Below, piece after piece: positions 62,675 to 64,000 of a DNA stretch of 64,000 bases (positions are counted from its first letter, which is position 1; each line of letters opens with the position of its first letter). The DNA is from JBBQHX01 sp035306065 (lineage in GTDB: Bacteria; Gemmatimonadota; Gemmatimonadetes; Gemmatimonadales; Gemmatimonadaceae), in assembly GCA_035306065.1 (NCBI GenBank), contig DATGOL010000029.1, positions 10,953 to 74,952 on the forward strand, given 5' to 3'. The position numbers were made by a program, and so were the translations under genes. The notes below the pieces were generated by a model. It was not told the origin of the DNA. It saw only the letters and a program-made list of their open reading frames with translations, and did not search any database.

Positions 62675-62775
62675 GGGTGCGGAGCGTGCTGGCGCCCATG
62701 CAGCCTCGAACCATGGTGCTGCCGTTGCGTTCGCTGACCCGCAGGTACGGACCGGCACGGCGATGATTGCAGAAA

Positions 62776-62817
62776 GCAGAAGGCCCCCGGTTCCAGCTGG
62801 AACCGGGGGCCTTCTGC
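62776..62817 (-). terminator. rpsA terminator
   Basis: Perfect 19-bp inverted repeat (arms 62776-62794 and 62799-62817) around AGCT, starting 15 nt after the rpsA stop. On the minus strand it is followed by TTTCTGC. The remaining 62675-62775 shows no gene. Confidence 0.9.
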
Positions 62818-62832
62818 ATAACGCGGGGGAAC

Positions 62833-64000
62833 TCAGGCGCTCTCGCCGTCGCTGCCCTCGGTGTCAGGCGCTGCTTCTGCAACCGCTTCGTCCGCAGCTT
62901 CCGTGTCCATTGCGGAAACGTCAGCCGGGGTGCTCGCCGGGCTCATGTGATCTTCCTCATCGCTCATGATCACGGTGGAGCCACCCTCCGGACGAGGAGG
63001 CTGATCTTCCGGAATTCCGGTTACGGCCAGCACGATGCGGCGGTGGATGGGATCAACTTCCATCACCTTCACATCCAGGCGCATGCCTTCCCAGGCAACG
63101 TCTGCAGGGTTGTTCGTGATCTCGCCGGCAATCGCAAGCTGGCTGACAGGCACGAAGCCCTCGATGTCGTTGCCCATGTCGACAACCACACCCTTGTCCA
63201 TCAGGCGAACGATGCTGGCGCCTTCGGTCTCGAGACCAACCGGATAGGTCTCACCGATACGGAGCCATGGATCCTCCTCTGCCTGCTTGAGGCCGAGGCT
63301 GATGCGCTTGTTCTCCGCGTCGATGTTGAGGATGACCACGTCCACCGTATCGCCCTTCTTCACAACCTCCGACGGGTGCTGAACGCGCTTGGTCCAGGAC
63401 ATGTCGGAGATGTGGATGAGCCCGTCGATACCCGGCTCGATCTCCACGAAGGCGCCGAAGCTCGTGAGGTTGCGCACCTTGCCGCTGATGCGGGTTCCCA
63501 CGGGGTACTTGAGAGGAAGCACCATCCACGGATCCTGCTCCGTCTGCTTCATACCAAGCGAGATTTTCTCCTCCTCCGGATCCACCTTCAGCACCACTGC
63601 CTCGATCGTCTCACCGATGGAGACAAGCTTTGACGGGTGCCTCACGTTGCGCGTCCAGCTCATTTCGCTGATGTGCACCAGGCCTTCGATGCCAGGCTGG
63701 AGCTCGATGAACGCACCGTAGTTCGTGATGGACACAACCTTTCCGGTGACACGCGTACCGACCGGGAAGCGATCTGCGACATCCTTCCACGGATACGGCT
63801 GCAGCTGCTTGAGTCCGAGCGAGATGCGCTCGCGATCCCAGTCAATGTCGAGAACCTTGACCTCGAGCTCCTGCCCGATCTGCACCATCTCGCTCGGATG
63901 CGAAATTCGGCCCCATGACATGTCGGTGATGTGGAGCAGTCCGTCCACGCCGCCGAGGTCGATGAATGCACCGAAGTCCGTGATGTTCTTCACGACGCCC
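62833..64000 (-). CDS. rpsA: 30S ribosomal protein S1, 5' end beyond window
   Basis: The frame is open to the window edge; about 388 residues are visible. Four S1 (OB-fold) domains are present: VKNITDFGAFIDLGGVDGLL, VVSITNYGAFIELQPGIEGL and VRNLTSFGAFVEIEPGIDGL are clear, and a fourth (VRLMDKGVVVDMGNDIEGFV) is less conserved. Each is followed by the linker pattern ISLG.KQ.E.DPW. By comparison with E. coli S1 these are domains 3-6, so domains 1-2 are missing because of the window edge. The C-terminus is a 60-residue acidic low-complexity tail. Confidence 0.95.
   Translation of the reverse strand, partial: GVVKNITDFGAFIDLGGVDGLLHITDMSWGRISHPSEMVQIGQELEVKVLDIDWDRERISLGLKQLQPYPWKDVADRFPVGTRVTGKVVSITNYGAFIELQPGIEGLVHISEMSWTRNVRHPSKLVSIGETIEAVVLKVDPEEEKISLGMKQTEQDPWMVLPLKYPVGTRISGKVRNLTSFGAFVEIEPGIDGLIHISDMSWTKRVQHPSEVVKKGDTVDVVILNIDAENKRISLGLKQAEEDPWLRIGETYPVGLETEGASIVRLMDKGVVVDMGNDIEGFVPVSQLAIAGEITNNPADVAWEGMRLDVKVMEVDPIHRRIVLAVTGIPEDQPPRPEGGSTVIMSDEEDHMSPASTPADVSAMDTEAADEAVAEAAPDTEGSDGESA

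Noticed and set aside
61086..62969. 627-codon plus-strand frame opposite the carboxyltransferase gene
   Set aside because: It crosses the gene, its promoter and the rpsA terminator, and has no recognisable motif.
1..64000. tRNA, rRNA, insertion sequence or prophage
   Set aside because: Reading the gaps showed no cloverleaf other than the tRNA-like part of ssrA, and no transposase, integrase or terminal repeats.

Overview
The window is a GC-rich, tightly packed bacterial chromosome segment made almost entirely of housekeeping genes. I see no insertion sequence, prophage, CRISPR array or transfer signature. The gene set (mreBCD-mrdA-rodA, rseP, S1, S2, S15, split purS/purQ/purL, archaeal/eukaryotic-type ProRS, Fe-S type PurF) points to a diderm outside Proteobacteria. 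Gene order and sequence flavour fit Gemmatimonadota, but that is an inference and not proven from the sequence. Most neighbours overlap by 1-4 nt (ATGA, GTGA, TAATG), so translational coupling is the rule.

Layout. 1-7255 (-): trpC-trpF-trpB, then a HEAT-repeat gene and an HD-GYP gene, then trpA and a truncated membrane-protein gene. 7375-7983 (+): lexA, divergent from trpC. 8005-10423 (-): a GAF/coiled-coil gene coupled to trpD. 10461-20705 (+): truA, a transaldolase-fold protein lacking its catalytic residues, then purB-purC-psd-pssA-purS-purQ-purL-purF, in which two phospholipid genes sit inside the purine cluster. 20802-23480 (+): ppdK, ending at a 17-bp hairpin shared with ssrA (tmRNA, -). 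24014-25818 (-): dusB-larB. 25949-26401 (+): a lone PTS EIIA.

26517-34861 (-): accD-folC-hisS-proS-lysA-phosphoesterase-guaA. 34940-40657 (-): the rod-shape set mreB-mreC-mreD-mrdA-rodA. 41013-47207 (-): rpsO, pnp, an M16 peptidase, ald and a methyltransferase. 47308-48903 (+): a membrane Ser/Thr kinase. 48940-57417 (-): rplM-rpsI, rpsB-tsf-pyrH-frr-uppS-cdsA-dxr-rseP and a small exported protein. 57557-62639 (-): a biotin-dependent acyl-CoA carboxylase (carboxyltransferase, biotin carboxylase, biotin carrier) with an RNA m5U methyltransferase inside the cluster. 62833-64000 (-): the 3' two thirds of rpsA.

The most interesting signals are these. Signalling genes are built into both trp transcription units, and two adjacent signalling proteins share an N-terminal domain. 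The transaldolase-like and phosphoesterase proteins have replaced active-site residues. Sigma70-like promoters recur with a TAGCTT -10 box. At truA, dusB and the carboxyltransferase gene the -10 box ends exactly 6 nt before the ATG, which predicts leaderless mRNAs.
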